The notes under the pieces: model-generated
Told to the model about the DNA's origin: nothing
The model's input: the letters and a program-made list of their open reading frames with translations, nothing else
Database searches by the model: none
Part shown: positions 16,311-25,581 of the stretch, in pieces
Layout of the letters: every line of letters begins with the position of its first letter
How positions within the stretch are numbered: position 1 is the stretch's first letter
From: Tangfeifania diversioriginum
GTDB taxonomy: Bacteria > Bacteroidota > Bacteroidia > Bacteroidales > Prolixibacteraceae
Length of the DNA stretch: 64,000 nucleotides
Assembly (NCBI GenBank): GCA_945873105.1
Contig: CAMCBW010000025.1
Span: 1 to 64,000 of the forward strand
Reading direction: 5' to 3'
Translations under genes and position numbers: made by a program

Positions 16311-17837
16311 CTACAAGTCAATCTTCTTGAATTTGGGAACCAGTGTGTGCATCACAAACCAGGCCATCAGGTAGGCAAGTGCACAAAAGCCGAATACCCA
16401 GGTATAGGCTATCGTCATGTTGTGTTGAACTATCGGATATTGCAGCGCTTTAAGTTGTTCAAACATTCCAGGGTCAACAGCCTGCAATTGCGTAACAACC
16501 TCTTTGGGGAGATTTCCCAATTCTGCTTTACTAAGATCTATCAAATCACCACGCTTGTTCAACAATTGCATGGCACGAATCTTATCCACATACTCGCCAA
16601 GTTGAGCACCTTGTGCAGCCACCCATGATTTGGCAATCCCTGCCGATCGGTAGGCATCAAAAATCCATCCCGCAGATTTGTTAACCACTATACCCCCCAT
16701 GGCTCCTGCCATTCCTCCGATTCCAGTTACACTGGCCACAGCCTTGCCGGGAAACATATCGGAAACAGTGGTGAAAATATTGGCAGACCATGCCTGGTGA
16801 GCTGCGGTACCAATACCAATGATTATTACAGGGAACCACATGCTGTATACTCCAAGATACTGAGCACTCAGAACTACCAGCGGGAACATGGCTATGGTCA
16901 GCATGGCCTTCATCCTTCCAGCATAGGGCTCATAGCCTTTGTTGATGTAATACATCGGAAACCAGCCACCTCCAATACTACCAATCGAGGACATCATGTA
17001 AAGTACTGCCAGAGGAAAGGCAATATCCATGCCGGTTAAGCCATATTGGGCTTTCATATAAGCCGGCAACCAGAAAAGAAAGAACCACCAAACCCCGTCA
17101 GTCATGAACTTGCCAAAACTAAAAGCCCAGGTTTGCTTGAATTTCAGTAACTTGAACCAGGAAACTTTTTCTTTGGCTGATCCGTCAGCATTGGCCACCT
17201 CAGGAACATTATCGGCGTTGATATAGGCAAATTCCGCTGCACCTATCCGTTTGCTCCTGGTCGGAATTTCATACAACCAAAACCAGAATATCAACCAAAA
17301 AAAGCCGATTCCCCCAATGATCAGAAAAGCTGCTTCCCAACCGAGATGATCGGCAATCCAGGGTACTGTAATCGGTGCAAGAATCGCTCCAACATTGGTT
17401 CCTGAATTAAAGATTCCGGTAGCAAGCGCCCGCTCCTTTTTTGGAAACCACTCCGCAACAGTTTTTATAGCTGCAGGAAAGTTGCCGGCTTCACCGAAAC
17501 CAAGGACACCACGTGCAAACATAAATCCGCCTGTTCCTTTGGCCAGTGCATGGATCATTGCACCAACAGACCATATGATCAGCGACCAGGCATAGCCAAG
17601 TTTGGTGCCAAGCCAGTCGATAAACCGACCAGCAAAGAGCATGGAGATGGCATAAACAAACTGGAAAACTGAAACGATGTTGGCATAATCTGAGTCACTC
17701 CAGTTGAACTGGATCTCCAGCCGGTCTTTTAACAAACTCAGTACCTGCCTGTCAAGGTAATTGACTGTTGTGGCAAAGAACACCAGGGCGCAGATGGTCC
17801 ATCTGTACTTTCCTATCTTTTGCGATAGATCATTCAT
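16311..17837 (-). CDS. exuT: MFS hexuronate transporter (ExuT-like)
   Basis: A 508-residue inner-membrane protein with about 12 hydrophobic segments. The first helix carries FFATTVNYLDRQVLSLL, and loop motifs RFIDWLGTKLGYAWSL and GFGEAGNFPAAIK are typical of the anion:cation symporter family that includes ExuT. A hydrophilic insertion of about 60 residues (about 400-465) precedes the last helix, longer than in E. coli ExuT. It is the last gene of the leftward operon uxaE-uxaC-exuT, 35 bp after uxaC, so uptake of galacturonate or glucuronate is the expected role. It is probably controlled by the LacI operators at 20737. Confidence 0.88.
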   Translation of the reverse strand: MNDLSQKIGKYRWTICALVFFATTVNYLDRQVLSLLKDRLEIQFNWSDSDYANIVSVFQFVYAISMLFAGRFIDWLGTKLGYAWSLIIWSVGAMIHALAKGTGGFMFARGVLGFGEAGNFPAAIKTVAEWFPKKERALATGIFNSGTNVGAILAPITVPWIADHLGWEAAFLIIGGIGFFWLIFWFWLYEIPTRSKRIGAAEFAYINADNVPEVANADGSAKEKVSWFKLLKFKQTWAFSFGKFMTDGVWWFFLFWLPAYMKAQYGLTGMDIAFPLAVLYMMSSIGSIGGGWFPMYYINKGYEPYAGRMKAMLTIAMFPLVVLSAQYLGVYSMWFPVIIIGIGTAAHQAWSANIFTTVSDMFPGKAVASVTGIGGMAGAMGGIVVNKSAGWIFDAYRSAGIAKSWVAAQGAQLGEYVDKIRAMQLLNKRGDLIDLSKAELGNLPKEVVTQLQAVDPGMFEQLKALQYPIVQHNMTIAYTWVFGFCALAYLMAWFVMHTLVPKFKKIDL

Positions 17838-17872
17838 TGTTTAATGGGTTTAGTTATTGAATACTGTTTGGT

Positions 17873-19279
17873 CTATTTTCCAAAATTAAAATATTTTTCC
17901 GCATTATTGAAGGAAATATCCTCTACCATTTTGCCAAGAAGCTTCCTGTCGTTTGGTATCTCCCCTTTTACCACGTCATTTCCCAGTAAATTGCAGAGAA
18001 TCCTTCTGAAATATTCGTGTCTGGAGTAGGAGAGGAAACTCCTGGAATCGGTCAGCATCCCAACGAAACGGCTCAGTAAGCCCAGGTTGGACAAGGTTTT
18101 CATCTGATTTTCCATGCCATCTTTTTGATCAAGGAACCACCAGCCTGATCCATACTGAAGCTTACCAGGAATGGTTCCATCCTGGAAGTTGCCGATCATG
18201 GTGGCCATCATCTCATTGTCACGGGGGTTGAGGTTGTACAGGATGGTCTTGGTGAGTTTGTCCTCACTGTCAAGTTTGTTCAGTAATTTGGACAATGGTT
18301 TGGCAATTTCGAGGTCACCAATGGAATCAAAACCCTTGTCTGGTCCCAATTTATTGAACAGTCTGGTGTTGTTGTTGCGCAGGGCTCCCAGGTGAAACTG
18401 CTGGGTCCAGCCACGTTTGTGGTCCATCACGCCAAATTCATAGAGCATGGCAGATTTGAACTGGTTGATCTCTTCCAGGCTTAGCTGATTGCCGCTCCTG
18501 ATTTTGGAAAAGATGTCGTTGATCTGATAATCGGTGTAGTCGGCCGCATAAATCGTATCCAAACCATGATCCGATAGACGACAACCATTCTCGTGAAAAA
18601 AATGATGGCGTTGGTCGATGGCAGTTATAAACGAAGGGAAATTCGAAATGCTGCAATCAGCTGCTGCCTCCAGTTTGTCTACATAGACATTGAATGCCTT
18701 CGGGTCTTCCACCATCATGGCAGCATCAGGCCTCCAGGCTGGTAACACCTGAACCCCGAATCCACTCTCCTTGATATCCCTGTGAAACTCCAGAGAATCG
18801 ATCGGGTCATCGGTGGTACAGATGGTGTGGACATTGGCTTTCTGAATGATGCCCCGGCAGGAGAACCCTTCAGAATTCAGTTGGGCATTGCAATTGTCCC
18901 AGACGGCTTGCGCCGAATCGCCGTTCAAAACTGTTTTAATACCGAAAGGCTTGCGTAATTCCAAATGTGTCCAGTGGTAAAGCGGATTGCGCAAAGTGTA
19001 AGGGACTGTCTCAGCCCATTTCTCAAATTTCTCCCAATCGGAGGCGTCGCCGGTGCAAAACCGTTCATCAACTCCATTGGTGCGCAAGGCGCGCCATTTG
19101 TAATGGTCACCATTCAGCCAGATCTGCGTCATGTTGTCGAATCGCTTGTCGTCGGCGATCTCTTTGGGTGAAATGTGACAATGGTAATCGAAAATAGGCA
19201 TTTTGGCGGCATGGTCATGGTACAATTCCCTTGCAATATCTGAATGCAAAAGAAAATCTTCGTCCATAAAATCTTTCAT
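17873..19279 (-). CDS. uxaC: Glucuronate/galacturonate isomerase
   Basis: A 468-residue enzyme of the amidohydrolase-like uronate isomerase family. It converts D-galacturonate to D-tagaturonate and D-glucuronate to D-fructuronate. The DYHCHISP motif at residues 31-38 supplies metal ligands. WRALRTNGVDERF, the TTDDP block and RSFLSYSRHEYFRRILC near the C-terminus are family hallmarks. It is full length. It lies second in the leftward operon, about 100 bp from uxaE across a spacer of short repeated words, and gives the ketouronate used by UxaE. Confidence 0.96.
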   Translation of the reverse strand: MKDFMDEDFLLHSDIARELYHDHAAKMPIFDYHCHISPKEIADDKRFDNMTQIWLNGDHYKWRALRTNGVDERFCTGDASDWEKFEKWAETVPYTLRNPLYHWTHLELRKPFGIKTVLNGDSAQAVWDNCNAQLNSEGFSCRGIIQKANVHTICTTDDPIDSLEFHRDIKESGFGVQVLPAWRPDAAMMVEDPKAFNVYVDKLEAAADCSISNFPSFITAIDQRHHFFHENGCRLSDHGLDTIYAADYTDYQINDIFSKIRSGNQLSLEEINQFKSAMLYEFGVMDHKRGWTQQFHLGALRNNNTRLFNKLGPDKGFDSIGDLEIAKPLSKLLNKLDSEDKLTKTILYNLNPRDNEMMATMIGNFQDGTIPGKLQYGSGWWFLDQKDGMENQMKTLSNLGLLSRFVGMLTDSRSFLSYSRHEYFRRILCNLLGNDVVKGEIPNDRKLLGKMVEDISFNNAEKYFNFGK

Positions 19280-19379
19280 GATGAGTTATGAGTTATAAGT
19301 TATGAGTTATAAGATATTAATCAAGATTATATCGAAATACTTTAGGCACTCTAGTCACTCTAGTTCACTTTAGGCACTT
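19280..19379. repeat. Short-word repeats in the uxaE-uxaC spacer
   Basis: Two word families: ATGAGTTATGAGTTATAAGT and continuing copies at 19280-19312, and TTTAGGCACTCTAGTCACTC with continuing copies at 19341-19379. The first word recurs, in either orientation, at 25582-25611 and 26769-26791. Confidence 0.8.
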
Positions 19380-19381
19380 CC

Positions 19382-20719
19382 TCAAAGCGTGAACAGACGC
19401 TTTAGGTGTCTGTCGTAAAGATTTTCCTCCACACACTGACCAATCACCGCTTTGTTGGCTTTGAGCAGGTCTGTGTAATAGGTGCCCATCTCCGAGGCGA
19501 TTTTGTAGCCGACATGAATCAATTGTCTCAAATTCGGATTGTAGTCGGGATGCCCGGGAATGTGCCGGAGGGTATTGGCAAATTTTTCACTGCTCCATTC
19601 GGCTACCGCTTCAGCAGTTGGCAGTTGATCTGCATGTATATCGATAACATCTGCATAGGGTGCACACAACTCTTCCTGACGGGAAAGTGCCTGGGCATAA
19701 ATGGACTTAGCAGCTTTCAGGGCTTCACCTCCGGATACAGCAAGTCCGATCACCTCTTCCAGCCAGGTAGTGCCGGCAGTTTTGACGTGGATCCCTTTGT
19801 CGTATTTGGTAATGATTCGTTGGATTTCAGGATAAATCGAGAATTTATCGGAGCCGGAATGAACACTCAGCTTGAGATTGTCCATCATCTGAAACTCCTT
19901 GACCGCATAGTCGATGACCAGGATATCTTCCTCAAATTCCTTGGCAAACATGGCTACATCTCCCACATAGTCGACCCCCTTGTTGAACCTGCCCGTAAAT
20001 TTCGGTGCAATGGTCTGGGCAGGAATGCCCTGGTTGGCGATCATCTTCAGGATAAAAAAGAGCTCCACCGGTGATTGGGGAGTCTCCACCTCATCCATGG
20101 AGATCTCGGTTACGAAATCTCCTGATTTCTTATTTTCAGCGATGAACCGGTATATTTTACCAGCTTCATCAATGGCTGTCAAAAACTTTCCGGCAATAGT
20201 CTTCAGCAGCGTTTCGTCCACATGGAAGGGATGCGCAATTGCCGGGATTTTGAGTTCGCCGGTGTAAGCAGCACAGGATGCTACAAAAGCATCCACTGCT
20301 TCAGCAGATGCAGCTATCCCAATTTTTGAGGCCACATCAATGGTGAAAAAATCGGAGGTGGCCACAAACCCTTCCACATTGCTTAGATTGATGTGGTCGG
20401 CGTCCACACAATAATCCCCCTTATAGGCCAGCTCTTTCACCGCCTGGTCTGCCTCAGCCCGGGTATCAGCTGGTTTGGAGTGCACATACATGTGTTCCCT
20501 GTTGGATTTGTTCCAAACCGGAGTCACTTCTATGCCCCCGTTTTGCGCTTTCAGCAGTGCCCTTAATTGAGCACTCCCCTGATGGGCGAACCTGTCGCCA
20601 ATTCCAAAACTGTATTTTCCTATCTTTTTCATTTGGGTAAAAATTTTTTCCTTGATACGATACTGAGACCATGACGGATCTTTCTTGTCCCAAACAAGCA
20701 GCTCCTCCAAGGGTTGCAT
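19382..20719 (-). CDS. uxaE: Tagaturonate epimerase
   Basis: A 445-residue enzyme of the UxaE family first defined in Thermotoga. It epimerises D-tagaturonate at C3 to D-fructuronate, merging galacturonate with the glucuronate branch. Shared blocks include SFGIGDRF, DADHINLS, ISMDEVETPQSP, LSVHSGSDKFSIYP, HVKTAGTTWLEEV and LRQLIHVGYK. The ATG at 20719 is used; another at 20632 would remove a poorly conserved 29-residue extension. It begins the leftward operon. Its promoter region contains a palindromic operator (20737-20754) overlapping a TACTTTCG -7-like box. Confidence 0.88.
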   Translation of the reverse strand: MQPLEELLVWDKKDPSWSQYRIKEKIFTQMKKIGKYSFGIGDRFAHQGSAQLRALLKAQNGGIEVTPVWNKSNREHMYVHSKPADTRAEADQAVKELAYKGDYCVDADHINLSNVEGFVATSDFFTIDVASKIGIAASAEAVDAFVASCAAYTGELKIPAIAHPFHVDETLLKTIAGKFLTAIDEAGKIYRFIAENKKSGDFVTEISMDEVETPQSPVELFFILKMIANQGIPAQTIAPKFTGRFNKGVDYVGDVAMFAKEFEEDILVIDYAVKEFQMMDNLKLSVHSGSDKFSIYPEIQRIITKYDKGIHVKTAGTTWLEEVIGLAVSGGEALKAAKSIYAQALSRQEELCAPYADVIDIHADQLPTAEAVAEWSSEKFANTLRHIPGHPDYNPNLRQLIHVGYKIASEMGTYYTDLLKANKAVIGQCVEENLYDRHLKRLFTL

Positions 20720-20736
20720 CCGGGTAAAACCAAAGT

Positions 20737-20863
20737 TCCGTGTTCGTTCACGAAAGTAGATATTTTTTTAATCCAACGTTTCGCAATCGTGAAATTTAAG
20801 TAAAAAAAATGCAAATATTTTTCTTCCGTGTTCGTACACGAGTTAAAATAATGTTTAAATTTG
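20737..20863. promoter_or_regulatory. Divergent promoters with two LacI-type operators
   Basis: Two near-identical palindromic sites read TCCGTGTTCGTTCACGA (20737-20753) and TCCGTGTTCGTACACGA (20825-20841); the dyad is CGTGTnCGnACACG. For the rightward regulator gene a -7 box TAAATTTG lies at 20856-20863, so the second operator covers its -33 region. For uxaE the minus-strand -7-like TACTTTCG is at 20751-20758, overlapped by the first operator. Centres are 88 bp apart. The arrangement predicts repression of both operons by the LacI-type protein encoded next door. Confidence 0.8.
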
Positions 20864-20882
20864 CTCCGACTCAATCAGTAAA

Positions 20883-21932
20883 ATGAGAAAGAACACACGG
20901 ATCAAGGACATCGCACTCAAGGCAGGCGTTTCTATCGGCACTGTCGACAGGGTTCTTCACAACAGGGGAGAGGTTTCCAATGAAACAAAACAGAAGATCC
21001 AGCAGATCATTGACGAACTTGACTATCGTCCAAACCTGCTGGCGAGCAGTCTGGCCTCTAAAAAGAGCATTGTATTTGCGACCTTGATGCCCAAAGCCTC
21101 CAGTCAGGATACCTACTGGTCCAAACCACAGCTGGGCGTAGAAAAGGCAATGAACCAACTCAAAGCTTATGGGGTGAAAGTACAGCAATTCTACTTCGAC
21201 ATGGATGACCGACTCTCCTTTTCAAAGGAGGCCGGGAAGATACTGGATATTTCTCCTGATGCAGTGCTGCTGGCACCCTGGGCCAAAAGGGAAGCCACGC
21301 TTTTTAGCAAAAAAATGGATGAATTGGAAATACCCTACATATATATAGATGCAACACTAGAAGATACGCATCCCATTGGTTTTGTAGCGCAAAGCTCCTT
21401 CGACAGCGGCTACCTCGCTGCGAAATTGGCAGATTGGGGAGTGGGCAAAAGTAGTCTGATCCTCTTGATACATTTTGCCAGGGAACTCGACAACGCCAGT
21501 CACCTGATCAAACGTGAACGTGGCTTTATGCGCTATTTCGAGAATAGCGGGAACGGTCACAAGGTGATCAAGATGGAGGTGTCCGAAAGTGGGGATGAAA
21601 TCGTTGCCCGCCTGGAAGAGATGGGGATCAAACCCTGCGAAGTGAACAGTGTTTTTGTTACAAATTCAAAGGTTCATCTGGCAGCCAACTGTTTCAAATC
21701 GCTGTGCGTGAGCCCCAAAGTCATCGGATACGACCTGATTCCCCAGAACATCGCCTTGTTGCAAGAGGGTAAAATTGATTTTCTAATATGTCAAAAACCT
21801 GAATTGCAGGGCTTTCATGCCATACAACTTCTTTTCGACCATCTTGTGAAGAAGGAGTCGATCAAGAAGGAGAATTTTACATCCATAGATCTGATTACCA
21901 GGGAAAATATAAATTTTTACAATTCATTTTAA
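20883..21932 (+). CDS. LacI-family transcriptional regulator of the hexuronate operons
   Basis: A 349-residue DNA-binding regulator. Residues about 5-50 hold the LacI helix-turn-helix and hinge (IKDIALKAGVSIGTVDRVLHN and DYRPNLLASSLASKK); the rest is a periplasmic-binding-protein-like sugar domain. VDRVL replaces the more common VSRVL. It begins the rightward operon, directly beside two palindromic operators, and should repress the divergent uxaE promoter and its own until an intermediate such as a ketouronate or mannonate binds. The effector cannot be read from sequence. Confidence 0.9.
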   Translation: MRKNTRIKDIALKAGVSIGTVDRVLHNRGEVSNETKQKIQQIIDELDYRPNLLASSLASKKSIVFATLMPKASSQDTYWSKPQLGVEKAMNQLKAYGVKVQQFYFDMDDRLSFSKEAGKILDISPDAVLLAPWAKREATLFSKKMDELEIPYIYIDATLEDTHPIGFVAQSSFDSGYLAAKLADWGVGKSSLILLIHFARELDNASHLIKRERGFMRYFENSGNGHKVIKMEVSESGDEIVARLEEMGIKPCEVNSVFVTNSKVHLAANCFKSLCVSPKVIGYDLIPQNIALLQEGKIDFLICQKPELQGFHAIQLLFDHLVKKESIKKENFTSIDLITRENINFYNSF

Positions 21933-21957
21933 ATTACAAATAGCTAATACATTCAAC

Positions 21958-22809
21958 ATGAAGAAAATTTCATTCGACGACCTGAACGGAAAGGTATGTG
22001 TCATCACCGGTGGCGCAGGTGTGATCGGGATTTCGCTCGTCAAGGCACTTGTATCTGTTGGTACGAAAGTGGCCATCGTAGATTTGAACGAAGAGCTGGC
22101 CCAGCAGGTGGCTGCTGAAATAAGTGCAGAATTCAATGCTACCTGTATCGGTGTAAAAGCCAATGTCCTCGACAAAGAGTCGCTCGAAGCTGCCAAAGTG
22201 GTGATCAATGAAAAACTTGGAGCCATTGAACTGCTGATAAATGGTGCGGGTGGCAATTCGCCGCAAGCCACTACCCAGGTGGAGCAGATGGAAGAAGCTG
22301 ATCTTGACAATCTCGAAAAGACCTTCTACGGTCTCCAGATGGAGGGTTTCGACAAGGTATTCGCGCTCAACTTCAAGGGAACCATACTTCCTACCATGGT
22401 ATTTACCAAGGACATGCTGACAAGCAGGAAGGGTTCTGTTTTGAATATCTCTTCCATGAATTCCTACCATCCCCTCACCAAGATTCCTGCCTATTCGGCC
22501 GCCAAGGCCTCCGTCAATAACTTCACCGAATGGCTGTCGGTTCACCTGGCCAAGATGGGTATCCGTGTCAACGCAGTAGCCCCGGGATTCTTCATCACCA
22601 ACCAGAACCGTTTCCTGGTATTGGATGAAAAGACGGGTGGCTATTCTGCCCGTGGCAACAAGATTGTCACCAATACACCCATGGGTAAGTTCGGGGATCC
22701 GGATGACTTGCAGGGTGCCTCACTCTACCTGTTGTCAGATCTCTCCTCTTTCGTCACCGGGATTGTTATACCGGTAGACGGCGGTTTCAATGCCTACAGC
22801 GGAGTCTAA
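21958..22809 (+). CDS. SDR fructuronate reductase / mannonate oxidoreductase
   Basis: A 283-residue short-chain dehydrogenase. It has the cofactor motif TGGAGVIG (17-24), NGAGG (95-99), catalytic Ser (165/166), Y179 and K183 (YSAAK), and a C-terminal SSFVTGIVIPVDGG. Charged D42 after the second strand favours NAD. The insertion around 100-130 and the SMNSYHPLTKIPAYSAAK block are typical of the SDR-type mannonate oxidoreductases that replace UxuB in Bacteroidota. The expected reaction is D-fructuronate + NADH to D-mannonate, following UxaE. It lies 25 bp after the regulator gene. Confidence 0.85.
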   Translation: MKKISFDDLNGKVCVITGGAGVIGISLVKALVSVGTKVAIVDLNEELAQQVAAEISAEFNATCIGVKANVLDKESLEAAKVVINEKLGAIELLINGAGGNSPQATTQVEQMEEADLDNLEKTFYGLQMEGFDKVFALNFKGTILPTMVFTKDMLTSRKGSVLNISSMNSYHPLTKIPAYSAAKASVNNFTEWLSVHLAKMGIRVNAVAPGFFITNQNRFLVLDEKTGGYSARGNKIVTNTPMGKFGDPDDLQGASLYLLSDLSSFVTGIVIPVDGGFNAYSGV

Positions 22810-22810
22810 A

Positions 22811-22986
22811 ACAATTGTTTGAAATGTTTTTTTAGTTTGAAATGTTTGAATTGTTGAAAGAAAGAATCTCCAACCAGCAATGCTCAAGGATAGAAACCCT
22901 TCAAACATTTCAAACCCTTCAAACCCTTCAAACATTTCAAACCCTTCAAACTTTTTAAACTTTTCAAACCCTTCAAACTTTTCCAT
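22811..22986. repeat. TTTGAA-word spacer repeat, copy 1
   Basis: The left part has TTTGAAATG words in forward sense; the right part has reverse-complement words (CATTTCAAACCCTTCAAAC), flanking a unique core GAAAGAATCTCCAACCAGCA at 22857-22883. The arms can pair as a long imperfect hairpin. The core and right arm recur almost identically at 24073-24199. No ORF is plausible. Confidence 0.9.
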
Positions 22987-24066
22987 ATGAGCCTCACATT
23001 AAAACAAAATTGCAAAACCTCCCTGCTGGTGCCAACCAGTATGGGGATCAGGATTACACCACTCAACGGCCAGCCCGTTCACAGCAGCTCCCTCTTTCAA
23101 ATGGAGGTTTCCAGTGCGGAGACCAACGTAGCCAGTATCTCCTCCTATCTTGGTCTTCCAGTGAAGGTCTTGACCACCTTTGTGAAAGACAGTCCGATTG
23201 CCACCATGATCAAGAACAATCTCCTGAGCAGGCGCATGACTTACGAAGGGGTGGAAGTTGAACAAGGCGATCCCTGGGGATACCGTCACCAGTTCAACAT
23301 TGCCGACAGTGGGTATGGAACCCGCGGACCAAGGGTTCAGAATGACCGTGCCGGTGAGGTAGGTCGTACCTTGAATGTGAAGGATTTTGACTTGGATCGG
23401 ATTTTTGTCCAGGAAGGTGTCCAGATTGTCCATCTTTCCGGATTGATCGGAGCGCTTTCGCCCGAGACCAGCAAATTCTGCCTGGAACTGGCACGTGCAG
23501 CCAAGAAGAATGGAACCCGCATTGCCTTCGATCTCAATTACAGGGCCTCTTTCTGGAAAGGAAGAGAGGCAGAGTTAAGTGCCATTTTCGAAGAGATTGC
23601 ATCCGTCTCCGACATACTCATTGGGAACGAAGAGGACTTCCAGCTCTGTTTGGGTATCGAAGGACCTGAAGCCGGAGGCAAACAGATCAGCTCTGAAATC
23701 GACGGTTTCAAAGAGATGATTTACCGTGTGAAGGCAAAATTCCCCAACGCATCGGTATTCGCTGCAACCCTGCGCCAGGTGGTCAGTGTCAATGAGCATC
23801 TTTGGGGTGCTATCGTGCTGGAAGGCAATGAATGGCATGTGGTGGAACCAAGAAAAATCACCATTCTCGACCGTATCGGTGGAGGAGATGGTTTTGTTGG
23901 CGGTTTGCTGTACGGTATCCTAAAGGGTTGGGAACCGGCGAAATGGATCCAGTTCGGCTGGGCATCCGGAGCACTTGCAACCACTTTCCTGACCGACTAT
24001 GCCCAACCTGCCGATGAGGAGATGGTTTGGAGTATCTGGAAAGGGAATGCACGCGTCAAACGATAA
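22987..24066 (+). CDS. PfkB-family sugar (acid) kinase, KdgK-like
   Basis: A 359-residue ribokinase-family kinase. FDLNYRASFWKG (181-192), the anion hole and catalytic Asp in DRIGGGDGFVGG (D301), and an N-terminal substrate lid are visible. Close relatives are called 2-keto-3-deoxygluconate kinase (KDG to KDPG). However, no mannonate dehydratase or KDPG aldolase is in this operon, whereas a LarA-family epimerase and 6-phosphogluconate dehydrogenase are. The kinase might therefore phosphorylate gluconate instead. KdgK remains the default by family. The GxGD motif is intact. Repeats flank the gene on both sides. Confidence 0.82.
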   Translation: MSLTLKQNCKTSLLVPTSMGIRITPLNGQPVHSSSLFQMEVSSAETNVASISSYLGLPVKVLTTFVKDSPIATMIKNNLLSRRMTYEGVEVEQGDPWGYRHQFNIADSGYGTRGPRVQNDRAGEVGRTLNVKDFDLDRIFVQEGVQIVHLSGLIGALSPETSKFCLELARAAKKNGTRIAFDLNYRASFWKGREAELSAIFEEIASVSDILIGNEEDFQLCLGIEGPEAGGKQISSEIDGFKEMIYRVKAKFPNASVFAATLRQVVSVNEHLWGAIVLEGNEWHVVEPRKITILDRIGGGDGFVGGLLYGILKGWEPAKWIQFGWASGALATTFLTDYAQPADEEMVWSIWKGNARVKR

Positions 24067-24072
24067 AAAAAA

Positions 24073-24199
24073 AGTTTGAAATGTTTTTTTTGTTTAAAAA
24101 GTTTGAAATGTTGAAAGAAAGAATCTCCAACCAGCAATGCTCAGGGATAGAAACCCTTCAAACATTTCAAACCCTTCAAACATTTCAAACCCTTCAAAC
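24073..24199. repeat. TTTGAA-word spacer repeat, copy 2
   Basis: Near-identical to the spacer at 22811-22986, including the core with CTCCAACCAGCAATGCTC (one base differs just after it) and the CCTTCAAACATTTCAAAC words. It lies directly before the LarA-family gene, so an in-frame upstream start at 24137 would translate repeat DNA and is rejected. Confidence 0.9.
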
Positions 24200-24214
24200 A
24201 AAAATAAATATAGC

Positions 24215-25504
24215 ATGATCTATTATAAGATTGGTTCAAAAGAGCTTGAGCTCAGCAACGAAGATCTGAAAAAGGGGTTGTTCGAAGCACTCCAAAAACT
24301 TGGGTCCCGTAAAAAGGTGCTGGCCATTCCCCCGGATTATACCCGTTTGCCCAGTCGTGCCGGCGAACTGACAGAGATGACCTGGCAATATTATGGGGAT
24401 GCATTGACAGATGTGCTGCCTGCATTGGGCACCCATACACCAATGACAGCCCACCAGATTGACCATATGTTCGGCACCATGCCTGCCTCCCTGATCAGGG
24501 AGCACGACTGGCGCAACGATGTGGTGACGGTAGGGGAGGTCCCTGCCAGTTTTGTGGAGGAGGTCTCCAAAGGGGCTGTCAGCTTTCCATGGCCCGCCCA
24601 GGTGAACAAATTGCTGCTGGAAGGCAATTTTGACCTGATCCTCTCTATAGGTCAGGTTGTCCCCCATGAAGTGGTAGGCATGGCCAATTACAACAAGAAT
24701 ATTTTCGTCGGAACCGGCGGGGTTGAGGGGATCAACAAAAGCCATTTCATCGGCGCAGCCTACGGCATGGAGCGGATGATGGGCCACGCAGATACCCCTG
24801 TACGCAGGGTATTCAACTATGCCTCAGATAATTTCACCCAAAATCTTCCGATAGTTTATGTCCAGACTGTTGTTGGTTTGGATAAATCAGATGGCAAGAT
24901 AAAAACCCGCGGACTATTTATTGGGGATGATACTGAGGTCTTTGACCTTGCTGCCAAACTCTCACTGCAGATCAATTTTGAGATGCTGGAGAAGCCTTTG
25001 AAAAAGGTGGTGGTCTATCTCGACCCAACAGAGTTCAAGAGTACCTGGTTGGGCAATAAGTCCATCTATCGTACCCGGATGGCCCTTGCCGATGAGGGGG
25101 AGCTGATTATCCTGGCACCTGCACTGGTCGAATTCGGTGAAGACAAAGAGATCGACCGCCTGATCCGGAAGTATGGCTATTTCGGGACACCGGCCACTTT
25201 GAAGGCTTGTGAAGAGCACGAAGAGATCCGCAACAACCTGAGCGCTGCTGCTCACCTGATTCATGGCTCTTCTGAGGGCAGGTTCAACATTACCTATTGC
25301 CCGGGAGAGGAACCTAAAAACCTCACCCAGCTGGAGATTGAGAGTGTTGGGTTTAAATATGCCAGCCTCAGCGAAATGCTGAAGAGCTATGACCCGAAGA
25401 AACTGAAGGATGGTTTCAATACCATGCCCGATGGAGAGGAGATCTTTTACATTTCCAATCCGGCATTGGGATTATGGGCGTATAGAGAGAGATTTAAGTA
25501 TTGA
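24215..25504 (+). CDS. LarA-family nickel-pincer hydroxyacid racemase/epimerase (DUF2088)
   Basis: A 429-residue member of the lactate racemase (LarA) superfamily. The catalytic and nickel-pincer residues known from Lactiplantibacillus LarA (H108, H174, K184, H200) have counterparts at H74 in LGTHTPMT, H151 in VVPHEVVG, K161 and H177. The 10- and 16-residue spacings of the last three are preserved. Superfamily members include aldonate 2-epimerases as well as lactate and malate racemases. Within a hexuronate operon, a D-mannonate/D-gluconate 2-epimerase is the attractive assignment, but this is inference. The cofactor enzymes LarB, LarC and LarE are not in the window. The start at 24215 avoids the repeat. 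Confidence 0.85.
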   Translation: MIYYKIGSKELELSNEDLKKGLFEALQKLGSRKKVLAIPPDYTRLPSRAGELTEMTWQYYGDALTDVLPALGTHTPMTAHQIDHMFGTMPASLIREHDWRNDVVTVGEVPASFVEEVSKGAVSFPWPAQVNKLLLEGNFDLILSIGQVVPHEVVGMANYNKNIFVGTGGVEGINKSHFIGAAYGMERMMGHADTPVRRVFNYASDNFTQNLPIVYVQTVVGLDKSDGKIKTRGLFIGDDTEVFDLAAKLSLQINFEMLEKPLKKVVVYLDPTEFKSTWLGNKSIYRTRMALADEGELIILAPALVEFGEDKEIDRLIRKYGYFGTPATLKACEEHEEIRNNLSAAAHLIHGSSEGRFNITYCPGEEPKNLTQLEIESVGFKYASLSEMLKSYDPKKLKDGFNTMPDGEEIFYISNPALGLWAYRERFKY

Positions 25505-25581
25505 TGGATATTGAAAAGAGACCAAGAGACTGAGAGACTAAGGGACAGCGAGATAGAGAGGATTCAAATCCGAAAACTCAC

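Noticed and set aside
24137-24214. Upstream start of the LarA-family gene
   Set aside because: It translates the duplicated spacer repeat (NPSNISNPSN), not protein sequence.
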